DNA of 64,000 nucleotides from Mesorhizobium sp. M2A.F.Ca.ET.046.03.2.1 (GCF_003952425.1 NZ_CP034449.1:7180001-7244000), one strand, 5' to 3'; shown: positions 41,181 through 49,356, numbered from the stretch's first letter. Notes: generated by a model not told the origin, from the letters alone. Program-made: numbers and translations.

Positions 41181-42419
41181 ATGAACGGAACAGACAATGC
41201 GCGGATCGCCACGGCCGAGCTCGTCGAACGGCCGCGACATGCCTGCGGCAGCACCATCACCCCGTCCCAGACCCTGCTGTTTGCCGCTTCGGTCGGCATC
41301 ATCGTCACCAATCTGTTCGCGCCGCAGACACTGGTCGGGCTGATCGGGCCGTCGCTCGGCGCCGCGGCATCGGAGAGCGGCTTGGTCTCGATGGCCACCC
41401 TGCTCGGCTATGCGGCCGGGCTGTTCTTCCTGGTGCCGCTGTCGGATCTGGTCGAGAACCGCGTGCTGGTGCTGCGCATGCTGTGCGCGGCCGTGCTCGC
41501 GGCAGCGGTCGCTTCGTTCGCGCCGTCCGCCACCTCGCTGCTGGTTGTGCTGTTCATCCTCGGCGCCGCCTGTTCCTGCATCCAGGTGCTGGTGCCGGTG
41601 GCGGCCTCGATGGCGCCGCCGGGCCAGGAAGGTCGCGTCATCGGCGACGTGATGAGCGGGCTGATGATCGGCATCCTGCTGTCGCGTCCGATCGCCAGCC
41701 TCGTCGCCGACGCTTTCGGCTGGCGTGCCTTCTACGGCATCAGCGCCGCGGCGCTGGCGCTGCTTGCCATCCTGCTCGGCCTCACCTTGCCGAGACGGCG
41801 GCCGCTGGCGCAGGCGCGCTATGCGGGGCTCATCGCCTCGTTGGTTCTGCTTCTGCGCCAGGAACCGGTGCTGCGCCGCCGCGCCTTCACGGCGAGCCTG
41901 GTGATGGCCGCCTTCAGCGTGTTCTGGACGGCGGTGGCGCTGCGCCTCGCCGCTCCGCCCTTCGACCTAGGCCAGAAAGGCATTGCGCTTTTCGCGCTGG
42001 TCGGCGCCGGGGGTGCGGCGGTGACGCCTGTCTTCGGCCGCGCCGGCGACCGCGGCTTCACGCGCTCCGCAACGGTCCTCTGCCATCTCGTGCTGATCGC
42101 GGCGCTCTGCCTTGCCGCATGGGCGGGCGCGGCCAAGGCCGGCGGGGCGTGGCTGCCGCTCATCCTCATGGGCGTCAGCGCCGTGCTGCTCGATATCGGC
42201 GTCACCGGCGACCAGACGCTGGGCCGCCGCGCGGTGAATCTCCTGCAGCCCAAGGCGCGCGGCCGCATCAACGGGCTGTTCGTCGGCATCTTCTTCATCG
42301 GTGGCGCGATCGGCTCGCTGCTGGCCGGCCTCGCCTGGGCCTGGGGCGGCTGGACCGCGGTGTGCGCGACAGGCGCGGTATTCGGGGTGGTGGCGCTGGT
42401 GGTGGATTGGGTGGAGTAG
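41181..42419 (+). CDS. MFS transporter, probable exporter
   Basis: 412 aa, 12 predicted spans. Start ATG 41181 after GAGG. MFS motifs: FLVPLSDLVENRVLVLRM (motif A-like), GQEGRVIGDVMSGLMIGILLSRP, and GRINGLFVGIFFIGGAIGSL in the second half. The pattern fits the arabinose-efflux-permease/DHA1-like group, so drug or metabolite export is likely. Regulated by the divergent LysR gene. Confidence 0.9.
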   Translation: MNGTDNARIATAELVERPRHACGSTITPSQTLLFAASVGIIVTNLFAPQTLVGLIGPSLGAAASESGLVSMATLLGYAAGLFFLVPLSDLVENRVLVLRMLCAAVLAAAVASFAPSATSLLVVLFILGAACSCIQVLVPVAASMAPPGQEGRVIGDVMSGLMIGILLSRPIASLVADAFGWRAFYGISAAALALLAILLGLTLPRRRPLAQARYAGLIASLVLLLRQEPVLRRRAFTASLVMAAFSVFWTAVALRLAAPPFDLGQKGIALFALVGAGGAAVTPVFGRAGDRGFTRSATVLCHLVLIAALCLAAWAGAAKAGGAWLPLILMGVSAVLLDIGVTGDQTLGRRAVNLLQPKARGRINGLFVGIFFIGGAIGSLLAGLAWAWGGWTAVCATGAVFGVVALVVDWVE

Positions 42420-42430
42420 CGCAATCTTTC

Positions 42431-42565
42431 CCTTCTCCCCTTGTGGGAGAAGGTGGATCGGCGCGTAGCGCCGAGACGGATGAGGGGTGTTCCAGCGGAG
42501 TGGGACGGCGGCATTCCCTGGAGCACCCCTCATCCGTCGCCTTCGGCGACACCTTCTCCCCCTGA
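42431..42565. repeat. Dispersed palindrome (gagaagg family), insertion target of IS5 copy 2
   Basis: Full two-arm palindrome; its right tip (CCTTCTCCCCCTGA) abuts the left end of IS5 copy 2, and a matching GAGGGAGAAGG fragment lies beyond the IS at 43759-43769. Confidence 0.85.
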
Positions 42566-43754
42566 GAGGGTTTTGCATGGGAGTCGATATTTAGCGCACG
42601 AGGCGGATGGGCGTTTTTTGAAAGGCGCTCTGGCCGCTTTGGCGGGTTATTTTGCCTCGCTCTTGGGGCCTCAGGCCGCCTTGGCAGTGGATTTTGGGCG
42701 GACTGCGCCTCATGCCGGCTTCCTCTTTGGGAAGAGGACTGCGGCCGCTCTTTGCAGATTGTAGCCGCAGCCGGCAAGCATGCACTGCGTCCGGTTGGTC
42801 GCAAGGTTGAAGAAGCGCAGTCGCCGCATGCCGTAGCGCTGCTTGAACACTGCAAACGGCCGCTCCACTGCCGCCCGCACCTTCGAGATCAGCCGGTTGC
42901 GCTGCTTCTGACGCGGCGTCAGCGGATGGTGCTTGTTGGCTCTGTGCATCAGCCGGTCCTTGATGCTGGCCTGCTTCAGCCGGGCATGGCGGGCATGGGT
43001 GTAGTAGGCTTGGTCGCCATAGGCCGCCTTCTCGTCCCCGATGATCAGGCCGTCGGCCGGCTCGGTATCGGTGACCGATGCATCCGTGAAGTCCATGCGC
43101 CGGATCAGCGTATGAGCATCGTCGACGCCGTTGTGCACCTTATAGCCGAACACGGTCTTGTTGCCCTTGCGTCCCCAACGTGCCTCGCCATCAGCCGATG
43201 GCCGCGCCGTCGCCTCCTCACCCTTCTTCGGCTTCGCCGGCGGGCGCGCGGCGGCCTGCATGAAGGAGGCATCAATCAACGTGCCGCGCTTGACGATCAG
43301 CCCCTTCTGCTCAAGCTGCCGCGTGATCTCATAAAACACCCGGTCGATCAGCCCATCGCACTTCAGCTCCTCGCGGAAACGCCACAACGTCGAATGGTCC
43401 GGCGTGGGGTCCGACAGGCTGAAACCGGCAAAGCGGCGGAACGACAGCCGGTCGCGCAGTTGTGCCTCCAGCGAAGGATCGCTGAGATTGTTCCACACGC
43501 CAAGCAGCAGACAGCGCAGCAAGGCCTCGGCCGGATAGCTAATATTGCCCCGTCCTGGTCCGCTGCGCTGACCAAGAAGCGCCTTGATCGGCACCCAGTC
43601 GATCACTCGCGAGATCTGGTCAAGCTCCGTCACATCCGACCACACCAGCCCATCCGCAAGGCTCAGTTGTCCAAGCACGCGATCGACCATCCGAATCATC
43701 TCCCCTTCATGCCGGACATACGGAATCACCAACTCAGTTCCGTGCAAAGCCCTC
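42566..43754 (-). mobile_element. IS5-family element, copy 2 (intact)
   Basis: 1189 bp, same orientation and ends as copy 1. Flanking CTGA occurs on both sides (42562-42565 and 43756-43759) but offset by one base, so the target duplication is not firmly assigned. Confidence 0.9.
42710..43747 (-). CDS. IS5-family transposase
   Basis: 345 aa. Intact DDE transposase: N-terminal DUF772-like region (VWNNLSDPSLEAQLRDRLSF, GFSLSDPTPDHSTLWRFREE), first Asp TLIDASFMQAA, second Asp YGDQAYYTH, Glu RAAVERPFAVFKQRYGMRR. The pattern fits IS5-type ssgr IS1031/IS5. It could act on copy 1 as well. Confidence 0.93.
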   Translation of the reverse strand: MHGTELVIPYVRHEGEMIRMVDRVLGQLSLADGLVWSDVTELDQISRVIDWVPIKALLGQRSGPGRGNISYPAEALLRCLLLGVWNNLSDPSLEAQLRDRLSFRRFAGFSLSDPTPDHSTLWRFREELKCDGLIDRVFYEITRQLEQKGLIVKRGTLIDASFMQAAARPPAKPKKGEEATARPSADGEARWGRKGNKTVFGYKVHNGVDDAHTLIRRMDFTDASVTDTEPADGLIIGDEKAAYGDQAYYTHARHARLKQASIKDRLMHRANKHHPLTPRQKQRNRLISKVRAAVERPFAVFKQRYGMRRLRFFNLATNRTQCMLAGCGYNLQRAAAVLFPKRKPA

Positions 43755-43776
43755 CCTGAGGGAGAAGGGAGAGGTG

Positions 43777-45792
43777 CTACCCAATCCCGCCCGTCACAAC
43801 ATACGCGCCGGCAGCGCGGCCATCCGGCGACTTCGCAATGGCCGTGACGATCGAGCCATATGAACCCCGCCAGACGCTGTGGAAACCTTGATGCGTCGCG
43901 GCGGGCACCACGATCCGGCCGGTGTAGCGGTTCCCGCCGGCCCGCATGATCACCGGCTCGCCGTTGACGTAGACTTTCACGACCGTTTCCGGCTCCGCCC
44001 GCTCGATCTCCAGCGCGATCGTGATCTCGTCGGTGTCACCGGCGGGGACCGTTTCGGCAGTCAGCTTCAGGGCAAACGGCGCGTCGCTAGCGCCCCTCCT
44101 CACACCGCTGCCCGCCGCAAACACATCATCGGCAAGCGCGGGCGTGCGCGGCGGGGCGGTGCGGCGCTTGGTGGCGCGCTCATAGTCGCCGGCAATCATC
44201 AGCAGCGCCGTGTCGTCATAGGCCTTGCCGGCGAAGGTCAGGCCCACCGGCATGCCGATATCGGCCATGGCGCCCATCGGCACCGTCACCGTTGGGATGC
44301 CCAGATGCCGCCAGACAAGATTGCCATTGGCGACCCAGGTGCCGTTGCGCCAGGCGAGCCGGGCGGAGGCCTCGTTCACGTCGGCATCGGCCGGCCCGAC
44401 ATCGGCCACCGCCGGCAGCACCACGGCATCGAGGCGGTTGGCATCGAGCCACTCCTCGAAGTCGACGCGGCGCGTTGCCTCGAGGCCTTTCAGGCCTTCC
44501 CCGATGGCTGGGATATCTTCCAGTCGCGCCACGCCCCGCTTCGCCCGCTCGACATACTGCGCCAGATCGAAATCGGCCTCGCCGTAACGGTCGCGCAACG
44601 CGCCCGGCGGCTGCGGGAAGATCTTTGCGCCGTCGACCGAAGCAAGATCGGGGATGGCCGGGTCGGCATTGGCGCGCAGGAAATCGTCCCACGACCAGAT
44701 CGACAGGTCCCAGATCTCGCGCTCGGCGAATTCCGGCGGCACCAGCCCACGGTCGACCATGGAGCGGGCGCCGGGACGATCGCGCTCGTAGTTGGAGACG
44801 ACGGGGAAATCGACCTCGACCACTTCGGCGCCGAGCGCTTCCAGGTCGCGCGCCGCCTGCCGCCAAAGCTCCAGCACCGAGGCGCGCGTCTCGATCGGCC
44901 TGTCGGCGCCGTCATCCTTGCCGATATACATTTTGGGCACGCCCAGCCGCTTGCCCTTTAGCGCGCCTTGCAACGGAAGGGCGGTGTAGCTCGCCGGCCG
45001 CAGCGTCGAGACTTTCGGGATATCCACCCAGGGCTGGACGCGCCAGAAATCGCCGCGCGCCTCGGCATCGTCGGCGACGATCACGTCGAGCAGCACCAGC
45101 ATGTCGGCGATGCTGCGCGTATGCGGCACCACCACATCCATGGTCGGCACCAGGGGCCAGTTGCCGCGCACCGAGATCACGCCGCGCGAGGGCGTGTAGG
45201 CGGTGAGCGCATTGTTGGAGGCGGGCGCGCGGCCGGACGACCAGGTTTCCTCGCCGAGCCCGAAAGCGGCGAGGCTGGCGGCGGTCGCGGTGCCCGAGCC
45301 GTTGGACGAGCCGGAGGCGAAGGCGGCGGTGAGGAAATCCTTGTTATACGGGCTCTCGGCGCGGCCATAGACGCCGCGCTGCATGCCGCCATTGGCCATC
45401 GGCGGCATGTTGGTGAGGCCGATCAGCACCGCGCCCGCGGCGCGCAGTTGGGCGATGGTGAAGGCGTCCTCCGTGGCGACGAGATGCTCGAAGGCCGGCG
45501 AGCCGGCGGCCACCGTCAGGCCCTTCGCCTTGTAACTGTCCTTGGCGGTGTAGGGGATGCCGTCGAGCGGTCCGAGCGCCTCGCCCGCGCGGCGGCGCCG
45601 ATCGGATGCTTCCGCCTCCGCGAACATGTCCGGGTTGAGGACAGGCACGGCGTTCAGCGCGATGCCGTGACGGTCGTAATGGGCGATACGCCTGAGATAG
45701 GCCGCGACCAGCTCGACATTGGTGACGGTGCCGTCCTCCAGCGCGCGGCGCAGGTCGGCGATCGAGGCTTCGACGAGGTGGAGGGTGGGCAT
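43777..45792 (-). CDS. Amidase-signature hydrolase with C-terminal extension
   Basis: 671 aa from ATG 45792 (MPTLHLVEASIADLRRALED). Amidase signature region: Lys in PYTAKDSYKAKG, Ser-rich FASGSSNGSGTATAASLAAF and nucleophile region EETWSSGRAPAS, which departs from the common TGGSIR. About 120 extra C-terminal residues (from SDAPFALKLTAETVPAGDTD) form a beta-rich module ending GAYVVTGGIG. Amide or ester hydrolysis is expected. Cytosolic by lack of a signal peptide. It lies beside IS5 copy 2. Confidence 0.85.
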   Translation of the reverse strand: MPTLHLVEASIADLRRALEDGTVTNVELVAAYLRRIAHYDRHGIALNAVPVLNPDMFAEAEASDRRRRAGEALGPLDGIPYTAKDSYKAKGLTVAAGSPAFEHLVATEDAFTIAQLRAAGAVLIGLTNMPPMANGGMQRGVYGRAESPYNKDFLTAAFASGSSNGSGTATAASLAAFGLGEETWSSGRAPASNNALTAYTPSRGVISVRGNWPLVPTMDVVVPHTRSIADMLVLLDVIVADDAEARGDFWRVQPWVDIPKVSTLRPASYTALPLQGALKGKRLGVPKMYIGKDDGADRPIETRASVLELWRQAARDLEALGAEVVEVDFPVVSNYERDRPGARSMVDRGLVPPEFAEREIWDLSIWSWDDFLRANADPAIPDLASVDGAKIFPQPPGALRDRYGEADFDLAQYVERAKRGVARLEDIPAIGEGLKGLEATRRVDFEEWLDANRLDAVVLPAVADVGPADADVNEASARLAWRNGTWVANGNLVWRHLGIPTVTVPMGAMADIGMPVGLTFAGKAYDDTALLMIAGDYERATKRRTAPPRTPALADDVFAAGSGVRRGASDAPFALKLTAETVPAGDTDEITIALEIERAEPETVVKVYVNGEPVIMRAGGNRYTGRIVVPAATHQGFHSVWRGSYGSIVTAIAKSPDGRAAGAYVVTGGIG

Positions 45793-45842
45793 GGCACGTA
45801 CCTTGGACTTGGCGGCCGGAACCGATCGAGGGCCGCGTTCCG

Positions 45843-45893
45843 TCACACCCCCTCTGCCCTGCCGGGCATCTCCGCCGCAAGGGGGGAGATTGA
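45843..45893. repeat. Half copy of the ctgccgg-family repeat
   Basis: CCCCCTCTGCCCTGCCGGGC followed by ATCTCC...GGGGGGAGATTG, matching one arm of the larger repeat at 55651-55810. Confidence 0.65.
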
Positions 45894-45990
45894 TGTCACG
45901 ATCGCTTTCGCCAATTTCCGGGCTGAAGTGTAAGCCGGCGCATGCTGCTGACCCCCTGCGGGGGAGACGGCCGAGCTTTGCCAAGACTAA

Positions 45991-46030
45991 GTGCGGGACA
46001 TCATCGAGGCGAAGAATGTGGCTCGATAGA
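45991..46030 (+). promoter_or_regulatory. Conserved upstream block of RiPP-like gene 1
   Basis: GTGCGGGACATCA...GAGGCGA...AATGTGGCTCGATAGA closely matches 47904-47945 upstream of the second RiPP-like gene, at a similar distance (about 145-180 bases) from the promoter and start codon. Confidence 0.6.
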
Positions 46031-46116
46031 GAACCTTACGGACCCTGCCGGCCCACGACTGTGCGCGGAAAGCCACATTGCCCAGGAATAGCTGGACTGA
46101 ATGGAAGGCGCATTGG

Positions 46117-46145
46117 TTGACAGCACACGATGTTATGGGATCATC
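46117..46145 (+). promoter_or_regulatory. Promoter of RiPP-like gene 1
   Basis: TTGACA, 17 bases, ATCATC, ending 28 bases before ATG 46174. The same layout (TTGACA, 17 bases, ATTATC) and a shared GT(T)ATG(G/A)GA tail occur at 48066-48094. Confidence 0.6.
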
Positions 46146-46173
46146 CGGCAGGGATTTTGCAGGAGAGCTTGGC

Positions 46174-46275
46174 ATGAAGAAAGTCTACGAGAAGCCCACT
46201 TTGGTTCTTAGAGGCAGGCTTGGGGCGATCACCGCCGCGAATGCGCCTGTGGTGTTGTCCAACCCGCCGCAATAA
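46174..46275 (+). CDS. Putative RiPP precursor peptide 1, 33 aa
   Basis: AGGAGAG precedes ATG 46174. The peptide opens MKKVYEKPTLVLRGRLGAIT, matching the YxxPxLxxxG-x5-T leader rule used by RRE-guided lasso precursors (Y5, P8, L10, G14, T20). The tail AANAPVVLSNPPQ would be the core, but it has no Asp or Glu for a lasso ring, so the product class is unknown. Paralogues at 48123 and 48260 share the leader. No maturase, protease or transporter is adjacent. Confidence 0.7.
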   Translation: MKKVYEKPTLVLRGRLGAITAANAPVVLSNPPQ

Positions 46276-46415
46276 TGCAAGGCATCCGCCGAAGAAGGAG
46301 CAAACATTCCTTGGCGTGATGGAATTCCAGAACGGCGTGCGGCCTCTTCCGGCCCCATTGCCGGGACAAGATGCCGATGGCAGTCCGCCGAAATGCCAAA
46401 GGGTGTCTACGCCGC

Positions 46416-47564
46416 TCAGCGCGCCAGCACTAGATCGTCCAGCACGAGCTGCCAGTGGTGCCTGGTGGAAACGCGCACACGCGTCACAGCCTTCAGCATG
46501 GGCGCGTAGTGAACCGGCGCCAATGCCGATAGCACCACCTCATCGCTGGCGACGAGTTCGTCGCCCAGCCAGCTTTCAATCAGCGCCACCTCCCCTTCCG
46601 ATCTCAGCCAGGCGGCGGTCAACATGACCGAATGAAAGCCGAAGGGTGTGCTGCCGCCGAACTCGGCTGGGTGGCCGCTGCTGGTATAGGCTGCGTGGTT
46701 GCCCCGGATGCTGCCGTTGAGATAGCCTTCGCTCTCCTTGACGTAGTTTCTAGCGATGGCGTTGATGTTGCGCCACTCCAGGCCGGCATGGCCGGAAGGC
46801 ACTTTCTTGAAGTCGAGTGATGTGACGTCGTCAAACCCGATCCGCGACAGCACGGCCTCGTCGGCGATTGCGTCCGGCCTCAGTTCGCCGAGGTCGGTCG
46901 GATAGGGACAAAGCGCCAGACGCCGCCCGATATCCGGGCCCGAAATCTCCAGTGTGTCGGCCACGTCCGGGAGGTCGAAGTGGAAGCTGCCTGCCGCAAG
47001 CGGCATGGTCTGCAGCAGTTCGCCCTTGCCCATCACCTTCAATGTCACCTGCGCCGATGCCGGGGTCTTGCCGCGCAGGCTGCGCCCCGGGACCAGCCCG
47101 ACAAGTCCAGGCAGATCCTCTCCCACCAGGCCGGCGGGCGACCCCGGCAGTTCGACCAGCCGCAACATCTGGCTCTCATTGCCCGTGCTGACGCGCCATC
47201 CCTTGGGGACGGACACCGAAAACCGGTAGAGTCCAGGCGCGCGGAGGCTTGCCCACCGCTTTCCGGTCGACATGAGGAAGTTGGCGAAGCCGGAGCTGTT
47301 GCTGGTGGCCGAGGTAATAAACGCGCCCTTGTCGTCGAACACCCGTACGACAATGCCGCCCATCGGCCGGTCGGCCTCGCCGAACCTGCCGTCGCCGTCG
47401 ACGTCCATGAAGACGAAGGACGAGTAATTCAAGGCGTGGTCGCTTGCCGACCAATTGGCGCGGGCCTGATAATCGTGCGCGGGATCGGCGCTGCGGCGCA
47501 GCTTGCGCCGCTTGCGGCGCCGGCGTAGGGCGAGCGCAATGAGCGCGATGGCCCCCGCAACCAC
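46416..47564 (-). CDS. Membrane-anchored protein with SdrD-B-like domain
   Basis: 382 aa from GTG 47564. One N-terminal hydrophobic helix followed by RRRRKRRKLRRS. Then a Cna-B/SdrD-like module (FVFMDVDGDGRFGEADRPMG, GIVVRVFDDKGAFITSATSN), a beta-rich middle, and a C-terminal 100-residue domain (FGFHSVMLTAAWLRSEGEVA; HHWQLVLDDLVLAR) resembling PEP-CTERM-type carbohydrate-binding folds. Probably surface or periplasmic. The frame continues upstream to a TAA at 47592 next to a 43-aa gene. Relationship to the flanking RiPP-like genes is unknown. Confidence 0.65.
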   Translation of the reverse strand: MVAGAIALIALALRRRRKRRKLRRSADPAHDYQARANWSASDHALNYSSFVFMDVDGDGRFGEADRPMGGIVVRVFDDKGAFITSATSNSSGFANFLMSTGKRWASLRAPGLYRFSVSVPKGWRVSTGNESQMLRLVELPGSPAGLVGEDLPGLVGLVPGRSLRGKTPASAQVTLKVMGKGELLQTMPLAAGSFHFDLPDVADTLEISGPDIGRRLALCPYPTDLGELRPDAIADEAVLSRIGFDDVTSLDFKKVPSGHAGLEWRNINAIARNYVKESEGYLNGSIRGNHAAYTSSGHPAEFGGSTPFGFHSVMLTAAWLRSEGEVALIESWLGDELVASDEVVLSALAPVHYAPMLKAVTRVRVSTRHHWQLVLDDLVLAR

Positions 47565-47591
47565 GAGAGCCGAGACGAAAGGACAAGAGCG

Positions 47592-47723
47592 TTAGCAGCC
47601 ACAGGCGCCGCGCTCCTGGCCGCGCAACCGATTGCCGGCGCCGCTGTCCCGGAACTTGGCGAAACAGGTAACGCCGCCGATCAGTATCGCCAGCGCCGGC
47701 AGCCTGTCAGTCGGTCTCTTCAT
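47592..47723 (-). CDS. 43-aa hydrophobic leader-like peptide, same frame as 46416-47564
   Basis: GGGGGAGA precedes ATG 47723, a strong ribosome site. MKRPTDRLPALAILIGGVTC resembles a signal peptide; the frame ends at TAA 47592 and reopens 1 codon later into the GTG-started gene. A nonsense mutation splitting one gene, or two coupled genes, are both possible. Confidence 0.4.
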   Translation of the reverse strand: MKRPTDRLPALAILIGGVTCFAKFRDSGAGNRLRGQERGACGC

Positions 47724-47795
47724 CGGTCTCCCCCGCGCCTCTCGCCGTCCGATGGCGGCAGGCGGCCAACATCCTAGCCGAGCCTTCCGCCGTGG

Positions 47796-47903
47796 CTAAA
47801 GCATGTCTCTCGAAAGTGGGAACCGGTTTCGGGATAAAGACATGCGTAAAATCAAAAACCTAAAGCGCATGGAGCGAATCTGAAAGATCGCGACGCGCTT
47901 TAA
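47796..47903. repeat. Dispersed 108-bp repeat, copy 2
   Basis: Virtually identical to 10981-11088 over its full length. Its right end abuts the conserved block of RiPP-like gene 2. Confidence 0.85.
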
Positions 47904-47945
47904 GTGCCGGACATCACAGAGAGGCGATAAATGTGCCTCGATAGA
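47904..47945 (+). promoter_or_regulatory. Conserved upstream block of RiPP-like gene 2
   Basis: GTGCCGGACATCA...GAGGCGA...AATGTGCCTCGATAGA, with about 85% match to 45991-46030 apart from a two-base gap. Confidence 0.6.
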
Positions 47946-48065
47946 TCCTCCCGGCGATATATTCCGAACCCGGCTCCAGCCGCCGCGACCATCACACTAT
48001 TGGGCGGCGGTTGCTTCAGTAGAACGCTGTCCCCAGAAACAGAACGGCCCGTCCTGGCCGCTTAC

Positions 48066-48094
48066 TTGACAGGAACTCGTCGTATGAGATTATC
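48066..48094 (+). promoter_or_regulatory. Promoter of RiPP-like genes 2 and 3
   Basis: TTGACA, 17 bases, ATTATC, ending 28 bases before ATG 48123; the layout duplicates 46117-46145. Confidence 0.6.
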
Positions 48095-48122
48095 CGCTGT
48101 GATTTTCGAGGAGAGCAATCGC

Positions 48123-48209
48123 ATGAAGAAGACTTACGAGAAGCCTGTTTTCGTCCGCAAGGGCAAGCTTTCGGCGATTGTGGCGGGTTCTTTGCCCACG
48201 CCGGGTTGA
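48123..48209 (+). CDS. Putative RiPP precursor peptide 2, 28 aa
   Basis: AGGAGAG precedes ATG 48123. MKKTYEKPVFVRKGKLSAIV is the leader; Y5, P8, F10 and G14 occupy the lasso-type leader positions, while Thr20 is Val. The tail AGSLPTPG is very short and Pro/Gly-rich. It is 51 bases upstream of peptide 3 with no terminator between, so they form one transcript. Confidence 0.7.
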   Translation: MKKTYEKPVFVRKGKLSAIVAGSLPTPG

Positions 48210-48259
48210 CGCTGAAATCACCGCCATTTTGAGCATCTATCGATAGGGGACATCCTGAT

Positions 48260-48343
48260 ATGAAGAAGACATATGTGAAGCCTGAGTTCGTCCGCAGGGG
48301 CAAGCTTTCGGCGATTGTGGCCGGTTCGCCGGCTCCACAGTGA
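48260..48343 (+). CDS. Putative RiPP precursor peptide 3, 27 aa
   Basis: AGGGGAC precedes ATG 48260. MKKTYVKPEFVRRGKLSAIV then AGSPAPQ. It shares 16 of its first 20 residues with peptide 2. Not a lasso core (no acid residue). Followed by a strong terminator. Confidence 0.7.
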   Translation: MKKTYVKPEFVRRGKLSAIVAGSPAPQ

Positions 48344-48372
48344 TCGAGAGCCCCAAAGCCTGATCTTTCAAG

Positions 48373-48404
48373 AATCCCCGCCACGGCGGGGATTTCTGTT
48401 TCTC
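48373..48404 (+). terminator. Rho-independent terminator
   Basis: Stem AATCCCCGC/GCGGGGATT, loop CACG, then TTCTGTTTCTC; ends the peptide 2-3 transcript and overlaps the xthA stop on the other strand. Confidence 0.85.
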
Positions 48405-49176
48405 AGCCCAACTCCACCCAGACCGGCGCATGGTCGCTGGGGTTTTCCCTTCCCCGCTGCTCGCGATCGATACCGGCCGCTTTCAGTTTCCGCGCCAGCT
48501 TCTTCGACAGCAGGATGTGGTCGAGCCGTAATCCGGCATCGCGCGGCCAGCGGTTCCGGCGGTAATCCCAGAAGGTGTAGAGTTTTTCTTCCCTGGGAAA
48601 AACCTTGCGCAGCGCGTCCGTCCAGCCCTGCTCGATCAGTGCCGCGAAGGCGGCGCGGCTTTCAGGCTGCACCAGCGCGTTGTCGTCATAAGAGCGTGTC
48701 TCATAGATGTCGCGCGGTTCGGGCACGATGTTGAAATCGCCGGCAAGCGCCACCGGCAGGCCGGTATCGAGGAGATCGGTCGCATGCGCGGCGAAGCGCT
48801 GGTGCCAGGCGAGCTTGTAGTCGAATTTCGGGCCCGGCCGCGGGTTGCCGTTCGGCGCGTAGAGGCAGGCGATGACGACGCCGTCGACCGCGGCCTCGAT
48901 GTAGCGGGCCTGGCGGTCGGCATCGTCGCCGGGCAGCGCGTCGCGCGTCAGCACGGGCTCGGCGCCGCGCGCTAGGATAGCGACGCCGTTCCAGGTCGGC
49001 TCGCCCTTCCACACCGCGCCATAGCCGGCATTGGCAAGCCGGGTCAGCGGGAACTGCGTGTCGCGGGATTTCAGCTCCTGCAGGCAGACGACATCGGGTT
49101 TTGCCCGCGCGAGCCAGGCGAGCAGGTTTTCCAACCGGCTGTTGATGTTGTTGATGTTGAAGGTGGCGAGTTTCAT
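48403..49176 (-). CDS. xthA: Exodeoxyribonuclease III
   Basis: 257 aa, normal length. EEP fold: FNINNINSR, catalytic Glu in VVCLQELKS (E34), LAGDFNIVP, GLRLDHILLS and C-terminal NPSDHAPVWVEL. AP endonuclease and 3'-5' exonuclease of base-excision repair, cytosolic. Start ATG 49176. It neighbours other repair genes (ku, ligD) but not in the same operon. Confidence 0.95.
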   Translation of the reverse strand: MKLATFNINNINSRLENLLAWLARAKPDVVCLQELKSRDTQFPLTRLANAGYGAVWKGEPTWNGVAILARGAEPVLTRDALPGDDADRQARYIEAAVDGVVIACLYAPNGNPRPGPKFDYKLAWHQRFAAHATDLLDTGLPVALAGDFNIVPEPRDIYETRSYDDNALVQPESRAAFAALIEQGWTDALRKVFPREEKLYTFWDYRRNRWPRDAGLRLDHILLSKKLARKLKAAGIDREQRGRENPSDHAPVWVELG

Positions 49177-49198
49177 GTTTGGATGCCGCCGCTTCGCG

Positions 49199-49356
49199 CC
49201 TCGTCATCCTCGGGCTTGACCCGAGGATCCATGCCGTGACCTTCGCCGTGGAACGCGGCGGAGAAGAATTTTGCCCCGTCGCAGCGCTCGTATGTAACGG
49301 CATGGATCCTAGGGTCTGCGCGCGTCGCTTCGCTCCTTGCTTCGCCCTAGGATGAC
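49199..49356. repeat. Dispersed inverted repeat (cgtcatcct family)
   Basis: Full copy matching 31857-32010; its right arm supplies the last three Ser codons and stop of the hydrolase at 49347. Confidence 0.85.

Larger units (their letters stand above)
45793..46173. other. Upstream region of the first RiPP-like gene
   Basis: Holds half of a ctgccgg-family repeat (45843-45893), the conserved block 45991-46030 and the promoter 46117-46145. No gene is supported. Confidence 0.5.
47565..48122. other. Region between the surface-type gene and RiPP-like gene 2
   Basis: Contains a 43-aa minus-strand frame (47592-47723), the 108-bp dispersed repeat copy 2 (47796-47903), the conserved block 47904-47945 and the promoter 48066-48094. 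The 47946-48065 part has no supported gene. Confidence 0.5.

Noticed and set aside
37618..43754. Proven composite transposon
   Set aside because: No clear target duplication flanks the outer ends of the two IS5 copies, and each copy seems to sit in its own palindrome; kept as a hypothesis only.
46174..48343. Lasso peptide cluster
   Set aside because: Leader matches the lasso rule but no core has an acid residue for ring closure and no B/C maturase gene is nearby; reported as RiPP-like only.
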